From positions 1,498,501 through 1,562,500 of the forward strand of contig OZ059900.1 in assembly GCA_964057225.1 (NCBI GenBank): a DNA stretch of 64,000 nt, read 5' to 3'. A program made the position numbers and the translations under genes. Under the pieces are notes generated by a model. It was not told the DNA's origin. It saw only the letters and a program-made list of their open reading frames with translations, and ran no database searches. Below are positions 27,301-42,421 of the stretch, in pieces. Source of the DNA: Auanema rhodensis. Lineage: Eukaryota; Nematoda; Chromadorea; Rhabditida; Rhabditidae. Position 1 is the stretch's first letter. Each line of letters opens with the position of its first letter.

Positions 27301-30300
27301 AATAATGATTTAATCACTGAATTTCACTCAAATAGCATTACTACACTAAGTATGGTCGTTTTTATGCCTTTAACACCATATACTCACCGATTTTTGGTAC
27401 AAAATCTGTGATACTCGTAAATTCTGATCATATTCGGTGAGATTCGAGAATCAAACACACAATACACGAAATAAGTTTATTTTTACGAGTTTGCACTGAT
27501 ATTTATTCATTTTGATCAAAAAAGGTCGAAAATAGAAAGAATTTTTGAAATTTCCGAGTTTTGAGTCTAATTTGGCTAAATCGCTCATATATATGATCAA
27601 AAGCATAGTTTTACTGTCTATGATAACAAAAGTCTTCAAATATACACTAATAATGTGTAAATCACTGAATTTCACTCAAATAGCATTACTACACTAAGTA
27701 TGGTCGTTTTTATGCCTTTAACACCATATACTCACCGATTTTTGGTACAAAATCTGTAATACTCGTAAATTTTGATCATATTCGTTAAGATTTGAGAATC
27801 AAACATACAATACACAAAATCAGTCTATTTTTATGAGCTTGCACTGATATATATTCATTTTGATCAAAAAAGGTCGAAAATAGAAAGAATTTTTGAAATT
27901 TACGAGTTTTGAATCTAATTTGGCTAAATCGCTCATATATATGATCAAAAGCATAGTTTTACTGTCTATGATAACAAAAGTCTTCAAATATACACTAATA
28001 ATGATTAAATCACTGAATTTCACTCAAATAGCATTACTACACTAAGTATGGTCGTTTTTATGCCTTTAACACCATATACTCACCGATTTTTGGTACAAAA
28101 TCTTTGATACTCGTAAATTTTGATCATATTCGTTAAGATTTGAAAATCAAACATACAATACACAAAATCAGTCTATTTTCATGAGCTTGCACTGATATAT
28201 ATTCATTTTGATCAAAAAAGGTCGAAAATAGAAAGAATTTTTGAAATTTACGAGTTTTGAGTCTAATTTGGCTAAATCGCTCATATATATGATCAGAAGC
28301 ATAGTTTTATTGTCTATGACAACAAAAGTCATTAGTTAAACACTAATGATGTTTAAATCACTAAATTTCGCTCAAATAGCATTACTACACTAAGTATGGT
28401 CGTTTTTATGCCTTTAACACCATATACTCACCGATTTTTGGTACAAAATCTGTAATACTTGTAAATTTTGATCATATTCGTTAAGATTCGAGAATCAAAC
28501 ACATAATACACAAAATAAGTCTATTTTTATGAGTTTGCACTGATATTTATTCATTTTGATCAAAAAAGGTCGAAAATAGAAAGAATTTTTGAATTTTCCG
28601 AGTTTTGAGTCCAATTGGGCTAAATCGCTCATATATATGATCAAAAGCATAGTTTTACTGTCTATGATAACAAAAGTCTTCAAATATACACTGATAATGA
28701 TTTAATCACTGAATTTCACTCAAATAGCATTACTACACTAAGTATGGTCGTTTTTATGCCTTTAACACCATATACTCACCGATTTTTGGTACAAAATCTG
28801 TAATACTCGTAAATTTTGATCATATTCGGTGAGATTCGAGAATCAAACACACAATACACGAAATAAGTCTATTTTTATGAGTTTGCACTGATATTTATTC
28901 ATTTTGATCAAAAAAGGTCGAAAATAGAAAGAATTTTTGAAATTTCCGAGTTTTGAGTCTAATTTGGCTAAATCGCTCATATATATGATCAAAAGCATAG
29001 TTTTACTGTCTATGATAACAAAAGTCTTCAAATATACACTAATGATGTGTAAATCACTGAATTTTACTCAAATAGCTTTACTACACTAAGTATGGTCGTT
29101 TTTATGCCTTTAACACCATATACTCAACGATTTTTGGTACAAAATCTGTAATACTCGTAAATTTTGATCATATTCGTTAAGATTTGAAAATCAAACATAC
29201 AATACACAAAATCAGTCTATTTTCATGAGCTTGCACTGATATATATTCATTTTGATCAAAAAAGGTCGAAAATAGAAAGAATTTTTGAAATTTACGAGTT
29301 TTGAGTCTAATTTGGCTAAATCGCTCATATATATGATCAGAAGCATAGTTTTATTGTCTATGACAACAAAAGTCATTAGTTAAACACTAATGATGTTTAA
29401 ATCACTAAATTTCGCTCAAATAGCATTACTACACTAAGTATGGTCGTTTTTATGCCTTTAACACCATATACTCACCGATTTTTGGTACAAAATCTGTAAT
29501 ACTTGTAAATTTTGATCATATTCGTTAAGATTCGAGAATCAAACACATAATACACAAAATAAGTCTATTTTTATGAGTTTGCACTGATATTTATTCATTT
29601 TGATCAAAAAAGGTCGAAAATAGAAAGAATTTTTGAATTTTCCGAGTTTTGAGTCCAATTGGGCTAAATCGCTCATATATATGATCAAAAGCATAGTTTT
29701 ACTGTCTATGATAACAAAAGTCTTCAAATATACACTGATAATGATTTAATCACTGAATTTCACTCAAATAGCATTACTACACTAAGTATGGTCGTTTTTA
29801 TGCCTTTAACACCATATACTCACCGATTTTTGGTACAAAATCTGTAATACTCGTAAATTTTGATCATATTCGTTAAGATTTGAGAATCAAACATACAATA
29901 CACAAAATCAGTCTATTTTTATGAGCTTGCACTGATATATATTCATTTTGATCAAAAAAGGTCGAAAATAGAAAGAATTTTTGAAATTTCCGAGTTTTTA
30001 GTCTAATTTGGCTAAATCGCTCATATACATGATCAGAAGCATAGTTTTATTGTCTATGACAACAAAAGTCATCAATTAAACGCTAGTGATGTTTAAATCA
30101 CTGAATTTCACTCAAATAGCTTTACTACACTAAGTATGGTCGTTTTTATGCCTTTAACACCATATACTCAACGATTTTTGGTACAAAATCTGTAATACTC
30201 GTAAATTTTGATCATATTCGTTAAGATTTGAGAATCAAACATACAATACACAAAATCAGTCTATTTTTATGAGCTTGCACTGATATATATTCATTTTGAT

Positions 30301-33300
30301 CAAAAAAGGTCGAAAATAGAAAGAATTTTTGAAATTTCCGAGTTTTTAGTCTAATTTGGCTAAATCGCTCATATACATGATCAGAAGCATAGTTTTATTG
30401 TCTATGACAACAAAAGTCATCAATTAAACGCTAGTGATGTTTAAATACTGATTTTCGCTCAAATAGCATTACTACACTAAGTATGGTCGTTTTTATGCCT
30501 TTAACACCATATACTCACCGATTTTTGGTACAAAATCTGTGATACTCGTAAATTTTGATCATATTCGGTGAGATTCGAGAATCAAACATACAATACACAA
30601 AATCAGTCTATTTTTATGAGCTTGCACTGATATATATTCATTTTGATCAAAAAAGGTAGAAAATAGAAAGAATTTTTGAAATTTACGAGTTTTGAGTCTA
30701 ATTTGGCTAAATCGCTCATATATATGATCAGAAGCATAGTTTTATTGTCTATGATAACAAAAGTCTTCAAATATACACTAATAATGTGTAAATCACTGAA
30801 TTTCACTCAAATAGCATTACTACACTAAGTATGGTCGTTTTCATGCCTTTAACACCATATACTCACCGATTTTTGGTACAAAATCTGTGATACTCGTAAA
30901 TTTTGATCATATTCGGTGAGATTCGAGAATCAAACACACAATACACGAAATAAGTTTATTTTTACGAGTTTGCACTGATATTTATTCATTTTGATCAAAA
31001 AAGGTCGAAAATAGAAAGAATTTTTGAAATTTCCGAGTTTTGAGTCTAATTTGGCTAAATCGCTCATATATATGATCAAAAGCATAGTTTTATTGTCTAT
31101 GACAACAAAAGTCATAAATTAAACGCTAGTGATGTTTAAATACTGATTTTCGCTCAAATAGCATTACTACACTAAGTATGGTCGTTTTTATGCCTTTAAC
31201 ACCATATACTCACCGATTTTTGGTACAAAATCTGTGATACTCGTAAATTTTGATCATATTCGGTGAGATTCGAGGATCGAACACACAATACACGAAATAT
31301 GTTTATTTTGACGAGTTTGCACTGATATTTATTCATTTTGATCAAAAAAGGTCGAAAATAGAAAGAATTTTTGAAATTTCCGAGTTTTGAGTCTAATTTG
31401 GCTAAATCGCTCATATACATGATCAGAAGCATAGTTTTATTGTCTATGACAACAAAAGTCATCAATTAAACGCTAGTGATGTTTAAATACTGATTTTCGC
31501 TCAAATAGCATTACTACACTAAGTATGGTCGTTTTTATGCCTTTAACACCATATACTCACCGATTTTTGGTACAAAATCTGTAATACTCGTAAATTTTGA
31601 TCATATTCGTTAAGATTTGAAAATCAAACAGACAATAAACAAAATCAGTCTATTTTTATGAGCTTGCACTGATATATATTCATTTTGATCAAAAAAGGTC
31701 GAAAATAGAAAGAATTTTTGAAATTTACGAGTTTTGAGTCTAATTTGGCTAAATCGCTCATATACATGATCAGAAGCATAGTTTTATTGTCTATGACAAC
31801 AAAAGTCATCAATTAAACGCTAGTGATGTTTAAATCACTGAATTTCACTCAAATAGCTTTACTACACTAAGTATGGTCGTTTTTATGCCTTTAACACCAT
31901 ATACTCAACGATTTTTGGTACAAAATCTGTAATACTCGTAAATTTTGATCATATTCGTTAAGATTTGAGAATCAAACATACAATACACAAAATCAGTCTA
32001 TTTTTATGAGCTTGCACTGATATATATTCATTTTGATCAAAAAAGGTCGAAAATAGAAAGAATTTTTGAAATTTCCGAGTTTTTAGTCTAATTTGGCTAA
32101 ATCGCTCATATACATGATCAGAAGCATAGTTTTATTGTCTATGACAACAAAAGTCATCAAATATACACTAATAATGTGTAAATCACTGAATTTCACTCAA
32201 ATAGCATTACTACACTAAGTATGGTCGTTTTCATGCCTTTAACACCATATACTCACCGATTTTTGGTACAAAATCTGTGATACTCGTAAATTTTGATCAT
32301 ATTCGGTGAGATTCGAGAATCAAACACACAATACACGAAATAAGTTTATTTTTACGAGTTTGCACTGATATTTATTCATTTTGATCAAAAAAGGTCGAAA
32401 ATAGAAAGAATTTTTGAAATTTCCGAGTTTTGAGTCTAATTTGGCTAAATCGCTCATATATATGATCAAAAGCATAGTTTTATTGTCTATGACAACAAAA
32501 GTCATAAATTAAACGCTAGTGATGTTTAAATACTGATTTTCGCTCAAATAGCATTACTACACTAAGTATGGTCGTTTTTATGCCTTTAACACCATATACT
32601 CACCGATTTTTGGTACAAAATCTGTGATACTCGTAAATTTTGATCATATTCGGTGAGATTTGAGGATCGAACACACAATACACGAAATATGTTTATTTTG
32701 ACGAGTTTGCACTGATATTTATTCATTTTGATCAAAAAAGGTCGAAAATAGAAAGAATTTTTGAAATTTCCGAGTTTTGAGTCTAATTTGGCTAAATCGC
32801 TCATATACATGATCAGAAGCATAGTTTTATTGTCTATGACAACAAAAGTCATCAATTAAACGCTAGTGATGTTTAAATACTGATTTTCGCTCAAATAGCA
32901 TTACTACACTAAGTATGGTCGTTTTTATGCCTTTAACACCATATACTCACCGATTTTTGGTACAAAATCTGTAATACTCGTAAATTTTGATCATATTCGT
33001 TAAGATTTGAAAATCAAACACACAATAAACAAAATCAGTCTATTTTTATGAGCTTGCACTGATATATATTCATTTTGATCAAAAAAGGTCGAAAATAGAA
33101 AGAATTTTTGAAATTTACGAGTTTTGAGTCTAATTTGGCTAAATCGCTCATATATATGATCAAAAGCATAGTTTTACTGTCTATGATAACAAAAGTCTTC
33201 AAATATACACTAATAATGTGTAAATCACTGAATTTCACTCAAATGCATTACTACACTAAGTATGGTCGTTTTTATGCCTTTAACACCATATACTCACCGA

Positions 33301-33378
33301 TTTTTGGTACAAAATCTGTAATACTTGTAAATTTTGATCATATTTGTTAAGATTCGAGAATCAAACACATAATACACA
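24338..33378. repeat. Middle-domain duplicated block, copy 1 (9,041 bp, 26 monomers)
   Basis: The block runs from a B unit with tattttcatgag (24338) to the B unit with the one-base deletion caaatgcatt (33032). It matches 34422-43462. Diagnostic shared changes are gatattcattc near 24715 and 34800, aaaaaatttcgaaaat near 26130 and 36214, aatctttgat near 28101 and 37142, ggtagaaaat near 30657 and 39697, and acagacaat near 31629 and 40670. Relative to copy 2 it has three extra units at 26426-27468 and lacks a three-unit duplication near 31.6-32.3 kb. Confidence 0.88.
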
Positions 33379-34421
33379 AAATAAGTCTATTTTTATGAGT
33401 TTGCACTGATATTTATTCATTTTGATCAAAAAAGGTCGAAAATAGAAAGAATTTTTGAATTTTCCGAGTTTTGAGTCCAATTGGGCTAAATCGCTCATAT
33501 ATATGATCAAAAGCATAGTTTTACTGTCTATGATAACAAAAGTCTTCAAATATACACTAATAATGATTAAATCACTGAATTTCACTCAAATAGCATTACT
33601 ACACTAAGTATGGTCGTTTTTATGCCTTTAACACCATATACTCACCGATTTTTGGTACAAAATCTGTAATACTCGTAAATTTTGATCATATTCGTTAAGA
33701 TTTGAAAATCAAACACACAATAAACAAAATCAGTCTATTTTTATGAGCTTGCACTGATATATATTCATTTTGATCAAAAAAGGTCGAAAATAGAAAGAAT
33801 TTTTGAAATTTACGAGTTTTGAGTCTAATTTGGCTAAATCGCTCATATATATGATCAAAAGCATAGTTTTACTGTCTATGATAACAAAAGTCTTCAAATA
33901 TACACTAATAATGTGTAAATCACTGAATTTCACTCAAATGCATTACTACACTAAGTATGGTCGTTTTTATGCCTTTAACACCATATACTCACCGATTTTT
34001 GGTACAAAATCTGTAATACTTGTAAATTTTGATCATATTTGTTAAGATTCGAGAATCAAACACATAATACACAAAATAAGTCTATTTTTATGAGTTTGCA
34101 CTGATATTTATTCATTTTGATCAAAAAAGGTCGAAAATAGAAAGAATTTTTGAATTTTCCGAGTTTTGAGTCCAATTGGGCTAAATCGCTCATATATATG
34201 ATCAAAAGCATAGTTTTACTGTCTATGATAACAAAAGTCTTCAAATATACACTAATAATGATTAAATCACTGAATTTCACTCAAATAGCATTACTACACT
34301 AAGTATGGTCGTTTTTATGCCTTTAACACCATATACTCACCGATTTTTGGTACAAAATCTGTAATACTCGTAAATTTTGATCATATTCGTTAAGATTTGA
34401 GAATCAAACATACAATACACA
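33032..34421. repeat. Recent dimer duplication carrying the caaatgcatt deletion
   Basis: Units 33032 + 33379 and 33727 + 34074 lie exactly 695 bp apart and appear identical, including the one-base deletion giving caaatgcatt and the rare catatttgtt at the end of each B unit. A forward-strand 80-codon frame spans the junction in both (33108-33350 and 33803-34045), a by-product of the deletion. Confidence 0.85.
33379..34421. repeat. Three-monomer spacer between the 9-kb block copies
   Basis: The spacer holds units 33379 (A'), 33727 (B, caaatgcatt) and 34074 (A'). The pair 33727 + 34074 repeats the pair 33032 + 33379 at an offset of exactly 695 bp, a recent dimer duplication. The spacer therefore seems to derive from the end of copy 1. 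Confidence 0.8.
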
Positions 34422-37400
34422 AAATCAGTCTATTTTCATGAGCTTGCACTGATATATATTCATTTTGATCAAAAAAGGTCGAAAATAGAAAGAATTTTTG
34501 AAATTTACGAGTTTTGAGTCTAATTTGGCTAAATCGCTCATATATATGATCAGAAGCATAGTTTTATTGTCTATGACAACAAAAGTCTTCAAATATACAC
34601 TGATAATGATTTAATCACTGAATTTCACTCAAATAGCATTACTACACTAAGTATGGTCGTTTTTATGCCTTTAACACCATATACTCACCGATTTTTGGTA
34701 CAAAATCTGTAATACTTGTAAATTTTGATCATATTCGTTAAGATTCGAGAATCAAACACATAATACACGAAATAAGTCTATTTTTATGAGTTTGCACTGA
34801 TATTCATTCATTTTGATCAAAAAAGGTCGAAAATAGAAAGAATTTTTGAAATTTACGAGTTTTGAGTCTAATTTGGCTAAATCGCTCATATATATGATCA
34901 GAAGCATAGTTTTATTGTCTATGACAACAAAAGTCATTAGTTAAACACTAATGATGTTTAAATCACTAAATTTCGCTCAAATAGCATTACTACACTAAGT
35001 ATGGTCGTTTTTATGCCTTTAACACCATATACTCACCGATTTTTGGTACAAAATCTGTAATACTTGTAAATTTTGATCATATTCGTTAAGATTCGAGAAT
35101 CAAACACATAATACACGAAATAAGTCTATTTTTATGAGTTTGCACTGATATTTATTCATTTTGATCAAAAAAGGTCGAAAATAGAAAGAATTTTTGAATT
35201 TTCCGAGTTTTGAGTCCAATTGGGCTAAATCGCTCATATATATGATCAAAAGCATAGTTTTACTGTCTATGATAACAAAAGTCTTCAAATATACACTAAT
35301 AATGATTTAATCACTGAATTTCACTCAAATAGCATTACTACACTAAGTATGGTCGTTTTTATGCCTTTAACACCATATACTCACCGATTTTTGGTACAAA
35401 ATCTGTGATACTCGTAAATTCTGATCATATTCGGTGAGATTCGAGAATCAAACACACAATACACGAAATAAGTTTATTTTTACGAGTTTGCACTGATATT
35501 TATTCATTTTGATCAAAAAAGGTCGAAAATAGAAAGAATTTTTGAAATTTCCGAGTTTTGAGTCTAATTTGGCTAAATCGCTCATATATATGATCAAAAG
35601 CATAGTTTTACTGTCTATGATAACAAAAGTCATCAATTAAACACTAATAATGTGTAAATCACTGAATTTCACTCAAATAGCATTACTACACTAAGTATGG
35701 TCGTTTTTATGCCTTTAACACCATATACTCACCGATTTTTGGTACAAAATCTGTAATACTCGTAAATTTTGATCATATTCGTTAAGATTTGAGAATCAAA
35801 CATACAATACACAAAATCAGTCTATTTTCATGAGCTTGCACTGATATATATTCATTTTGATCAAAAAAGGTCGAAAATAGAAAGAATTTTTGAAATTTAC
35901 GAGTTTTGAGTCTAATTTGGCTAAATCGCTCATATATATGATCAGAAGCATAGTTTTATTGTCTATGACAACAAAAGTCTTCAAATATACACTGATAATG
36001 ATTTAATCACTGAATTTCACTCAAATAGCATTACTACACTAAGTATGGTCGTTTTTATGCCTTTAACACCATATACTCACCGATTTTTGGTACAAAATCT
36101 GTAATACTTGTAAATTTTGATCATATTCGTTAAGATTCGAGAATCAAACACATAATACACGAAATAAGTCTATTTTTATGAGTTTGCACTGATATTCATT
36201 CATTTTGATCAAAAAATTTCGAAAATAGAAAGAATTTTTGAATTTTCCGAGTTTTGAGTCCAATTGGGCTAAATCGCTCATATATATGATCAAAAGCATA
36301 GTTTTACTGTCTATGATAACAAAAGTCTTCAAATATACACTGATAATGATTTAATCACTGAATTTCACTCAAATAGCATTACTACACTAAGTATGGTCGT
36401 TTTTATGCCTTTAACACCATATACTCACCGATTTTTGGTACAAAATCTGTGATACTCGTAAATTCTGATCATATTCGGTGAGATTCGAGAATCAAACACA
36501 CAATACACGAAATAAGTTTATTTTTACGAGTTTGCACTGATATTTATTCATTTTGATCAAAAAAGGTCGAAAATAGAAAGAATTTTTGAAATTTCCGAGT
36601 TTTGAGTCTAATTTGGCTAAATCGCTCATATATATGATCAAAAGCATAGTTTTACTGTCTATGATAACAAAAGTCTTCAAATATACACTAATAATGTGTA
36701 AATCACTGAATTTCACTCAAATAGCATTACTACACTAAGTATGGTCGTTTTTATGCCTTTAACACCATATACTCACCGATTTTTGGTACAAAATCTGTAA
36801 TACTCGTAAATTTTGATCATATTCGTTAAGATTTGAGAATCAAACATACAATACACAAAATCAGTCTATTTTTATGAGCTTGCACTGATATATATTCATT
36901 TTGATCAAAAAAGGTCGAAAATAGAAAGAATTTTTGAAATTTACGAGTTTTGAATCTAATTTGGCTAAATCGCTCATATATATGATCAAAAGCATAGTTT
37001 TACTGTCTATGATAACAAAAGTCTTCAAATATACACTAATAATGATTAAATCACTGAATTTCACTCAAATAGCATTACTACACTAAGTATGGTCGTTTTT
37101 ATGCCTTTAACACCATATACTCACCGATTTTTGGTACAAAATCTTTGATACTCGTAAATTTTGATCATATTCGTTAAGATTTGAAAATCAAACATACAAT
37201 ACACAAAATCAGTCTATTTTCATGAGCTTGCACTGATATATATTCATTTTGATCAAAAAAGGTCGAAAATAGAAAGAATTTTTGAAATTTACGAGTTTTG
37301 AGTCTAATTTGGCTAAATCGCTCATATATATGATCAGAAGCATAGTTTTATTGTCTATGACAACAAAAGTCATTAGTTAAACACTAATGATGTTTAAATC

Positions 37401-40400
37401 ACTAAATTTCGCTCAAATAGCATTACTACACTAAGTATGGTCGTTTTTATGCCTTTAACACCATATACTCACCGATTTTTGGTACAAAATCTGTAATACT
37501 TGTAAATTTTGATCATATTCGTTAAGATTCGAGAATCAAACACATAATACACAAAATAAGTCTATTTTTATGAGTTTGCACTGATATTTATTCATTTTGA
37601 TCAAAAAAGGTCGAAAATAGAAAGAATTTTTGAATTTTCCGAGTTTTGAGTCCAATTGGGCTAAATCGCTCATATATATGATCAAAAGCATAGTTTTACT
37701 GTCTATGATAACAAAAGTCTTCAAATATACACTGATAATGATTTAATCACTGAATTTCACTCAAATAGCATTACTACACTAAGTATGGTCGTTTTTATGC
37801 CTTTAACACCATATACTCACCGATTTTTGGTACAAAATCTGTAATACTCGTAAATTTTGATCATATTCGGTGAGATTCGAGAATCAAACACACAATACAC
37901 GAAATAAGTCTATTTTTATGAGTTTGCACTGATATTTATTCATTTTGATCAAAAAAGGTCGAAAATAGAAAGAATTTTTGAAATTTCCGAGTTTTGAGTC
38001 TAATTTGGCTAAATCGCTCATATATATGATCAAAAGCATAGTTTTACTGTCTATGATAACAAAAGTCTTCAAATATACACTAATGATGTGTAAATCACTG
38101 AATTTTACTCAAATAGCTTTACTACACTAAGTATGGTCGTTTTTATGCCTTTAACACCATATACTCAACGATTTTTGGTACAAAATCTGTAATACTCGTA
38201 AATTTTGATCATATTCGTTAAGATTTGAAAATCAAACATACAATACACAAAATCAGTCTATTTTCATGAGCTTGCACTGATATATATTCATTTTGATCAA
38301 AAAAGGTCGAAAATAGAAAGAATTTTTGAAATTTACGAGTTTTGAGTCTAATTTGGCTAAATCGCTCATATATATGATCAGAAGCATAGTTTTATTGTCT
38401 ATGACAACAAAAGTCATTAGTTAAACACTAATGATGTTTAAATCACTAAATTTCGCTCAAATAGCATTACTACACTAAGTATGGTCGTTTTTATGCCTTT
38501 AACACCATATACTCACCGATTTTTGGTACAAAATCTGTAATACTTGTAAATTTTGATCATATTCGTTAAGATTCGAGAATCAAACACATAATACACAAAA
38601 TAAGTCTATTTTTATGAGTTTGCACTGATATTTATTCATTTTGATCAAAAAAGGTCGAAAATAGAAAGAATTTTTGAATTTTCCGAGTTTTGAGTCCAAT
38701 TGGGCTAAATCGCTCATATATATGATCAAAAGCATAGTTTTACTGTCTATGATAACAAAAGTCTTCAAATATACACTGATAATGATTTAATCACTGAATT
38801 TCACTCAAATAGCATTACTACACTAAGTATGGTCGTTTTTATGCCTTTAACACCATATACTCACCGATTTTTGGTACAAAATCTGTAATACTCGTAAATT
38901 TTGATCATATTCGTTAAGATTTGAGAATCAAACATACAATACACAAAATCAGTCTATTTTTATGAGCTTGCACTGATATATATTCATTTTGATCAAAAAA
39001 GGTCGAAAATAGAAAGAATTTTTGAAATTTCCGAGTTTTTAGTCTAATTTGGCTAAATCGCTCATATACATGATCAGAAGCATAGTTTTATTGTCTATGA
39101 CAACAAAAGTCATCAATTAAACGCTAGTGATGTTTAAATCACTGAATTTCACTCAAATAGCTTTACTACACTAAGTATGGTCGTTTTTATGCCTTTAACA
39201 CCATATACTCAACGATTTTTGGTACAAAATCTGTAATACTCGTAAATTTTGATCATATTCGTTAAGATTTGAGAATCAAACATACAATACACAAAATCAG
39301 TCTATTTTTATGAGCTTGCACTGATATATATTCATTTTGATCAAAAAAGGTCGAAAATAGAAAGAATTTTTGAAATTTCCGAGTTTTTAGTCTAATTTGG
39401 CTAAATCGCTCATATACATGATCAGAAGCATAGTTTTATTGTCTATGACAACAAAAGTCATCAATTAAACGCTAGTGATGTTTAAATACTGATTTTCGCT
39501 CAAATAGCATTACTACACTAAGTATGGTCGTTTTTATGCCTTTAACACCATATACTCACCGATTTTTGGTACAAAATCTGTGATACTCGTAAATTTTGAT
39601 CATATTCGGTGAGATTCGAGAATCAAACATACAATACACAAAATCAGTCTATTTTTATGAGCTTGCACTGATATATATTCATTTTGATCAAAAAAGGTAG
39701 AAAATAGAAAGAATTTTTGAAATTTACGAGTTTTGAGTCTAATTTGGCTAAATCGCTCATATATATGATCAGAAGCATAGTTTTATTGTCTATGATAACA
39801 AAAGTCTTCAAATATACACTAATAATGTGTAAATCACTGAATTTCACTCAAATAGCATTACTACACTAAGTATGGTCGTTTTTATGCCTTTAACACCATA
39901 TACTCACCGATTTTTGGTACAAAATCTGTGATACTCGTAAATTTTGATCATATTCGGTGAGATTCGAGAATCAAACACACAATACACGAAATAAGTTTAT
40001 TTTTACGAGTTTGCACTGATATTTATTCATTTTGATCAAAAAAGGTCGAAAATAGAAAGAATTTTTGAAATTTCCGAGTTTTGAGTCTAATTTGGCTAAA
40101 TCGCTCATATATATGATCAAAAGCATAGTTTTATTGTCTATGACAACAAAAGTCATAAATTAAACGCTAGTGATGTTTAAATACTGATTTTCGCTCAAAT
40201 AGCATTACTACACTAAGTATGGTCGTTTTTATGCCTTTAACACCATATACTCACCGATTTTTGGTACAAAATCTGTGATACTCGTAAATTTTGATCATAT
40301 TCGGTGAGATTCGAGGATCGAACACACAATACACGAAATATGTTTATTTTGACGAGTTTGCACTGATATTTATTCATTTTGATCAAAAAAGGTCGAAAAT

Positions 40401-40683
40401 AGAAAGAATTTTTGAAATTTCCGAGTTTTGAGTCTAATTTGGCTAAATCGCTCATATACATGATCAGAAGCATAGTTTTATTGTCTATGACAACAAAAGT
40501 CATCAATTAAACGCTAGTGATGTTTAAATACTGATTTTCGCTCAAATAGCATTACTACACTAAGTATGGTCGTTTTTATGCCTTTAACACCATATACTCA
40601 CCGATTTTTGGTACAAAATCTGTAATACTCGTAAATTTTGATCATATTCGTTAAGAATTTAAAATCAAACAGACAATAAACAA

Positions 40684-42421
40684 AATCAGTCTATTTTTAT
40701 GAGCTTGCACTGATATATATTCATTTTGATCAAAAAAGGTCGAAAATAGAAAGAATTTTTGAAATTTACGAGTTTTGAGTCTAATTTGGCTAAATCGCTC
40801 ATATACATGATCAGAAGCATAGTTTTATTGTCTATGACAACAAAAGTCATCAATTAAACGCTAGTGATGTTTAAATCACTGAATTTCACTCAAATAGCTT
40901 TACTACACTAAGTATGGTCGTTTTTATGCCTTTAACACCATATACTCAACGATTTTTGGTACAAAATCTGTAATACTCGTAAATTTTGATCATATTCGTT
41001 AAGATTTGAGAATCAAACATACAATACACAAAATCAGTCTATATTCATGAGCTTGCACTGATATATATTCATTTTGATCAAAAAAGGTCGAAAATAGAAA
41101 GAATTTTTGAAATTTCCGAGTTTTTAGTCTAATTTGGCTAAATCGCTCATATACATGATCAGAAGCATAGTTTTATTGTCTATGACAACAAAAGTCATCA
41201 AATATACACTAATAATGTGTAAATCACTGAATTTCACTCAAATAGCATTACTACACTAAGTATGGTCGTTTTCATGCCTTTAACACCATATACTCACCGA
41301 TTTTTGGTACAAAATCTGTGATACTCGTAAATTTTGATCATATTCGGTGAGATTCGAGAATCAAACACACAATACACGAAATAAGTTTATTTTTACGAGT
41401 TTGCACTGATATTTATTCATTTTGATCAAAAAAGGTCGAAAATAGAAAGAATTTTTGAAATTTCCGAGTTTTGAGTCTAATTTGGCTAAATCGCTCATAT
41501 ACATGATCAGAAGCATAGTTTTATTGTCTATGACAACAAAAGTCATCAATTAAACGCTAGTGATGTTTAAATACTGATTTTCGCTCAAATAGCATTACTA
41601 CACTAAGTATGGTCGTTTTTATGCCTTTAACACCATATACTCACCGATTTTTGGTACAAAATCTGTAATACTCGTAAATTTTGATCATATTCGTTAAGAA
41701 TTTAAAATCAAACAGACAATAAACAAAATCAGTCTATTTTTATGAGCTTGCACTGATATATATTCATTTTGATCAAAAAAGGTCGAAAATAGAAAGAATT
41801 TTTGAAATTTACGAGTTTTGAGTCTAATTTGGCTAAATCGCTCATATACATGATCAGAAGCATAGTTTTATTGTCTATGACAACAAAAGTCATCAATTAA
41901 ACGCTAGTGATGTTTAAATCACTGAATTTCACTCAAATAGCTTTACTACACTAAGTATGGTCGTTTTTATGCCTTTAACACCATATACTCAACGATTTTT
42001 GGTACAAAATCTGTAATACTCGTAAATTTTGATCATATTCGTTAAGATTTGAGAATCAAACATACAATACACAAAATCAGTCTATATTCATGAGCTTGCA
42101 CTGATATATATTCATTTTGATCAAAAAAGGTCGAAAATAGAAAGAATTTTTGAAATTTCCGAGTTTTTAGTCTAATTTGGCTAAATCGCTCATATACATG
42201 ATCAGAAGCATAGTTTTATTGTCTATGACAACAAAAGTCATCAAATATACACTAATAATGTGTAAATCACTGAATTTCACTCAAATAGCATTACTACACT
42301 AAGTATGGTCGTTTTCATGCCTTTAACACCATATACTCACCGATTTTTGGTACAAAATCTGTGATACTCGTAAATTTTGATCATATTCGGTGAGATTCGA
42401 GAATCAAACACACAATACACG
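40684..42421. repeat. Three-monomer duplication with a mapped crossover unit
   Basis: Units 40684 B, 41032 B and 41379 A are followed by 41727 B, 42075 B and 42422 A. The rare ttaagaatttaaaatc with acagacaat occurs near 40652 and 41695. The rare ctatattcatgag occurs near 41040 and 42083. Copy 1 of the block has this trio once (31642, 31990, 32338). The gain is 1,043 bp. Confidence 0.85.
41379..41726. repeat. Recombinant A monomer from unequal exchange
   Basis: The left end has markers of the 42422-type unit (aaataagttt, tttttacgag, preceded by gagaatcaaac). The right part has markers of the 40336-type unit (catacatgatcag, catcaattaaacg, and the following ttaagaattt). The switch lies between about 41394 and 41502. 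This is the unit expected where an unequal crossover joined those two A units and produced the flanking three-monomer gain. Confidence 0.82.

Noticed and set aside
33108-33350. Forward-strand 80-codon open frames (also at 33803, 43192, 48749, 50832 and 56040)
   Set aside because: They appear only in B units with the one-base deletion caaatgcatt, which shifts the frame across the unit boundary. They are copies of one mutated repeat and not a gene family.
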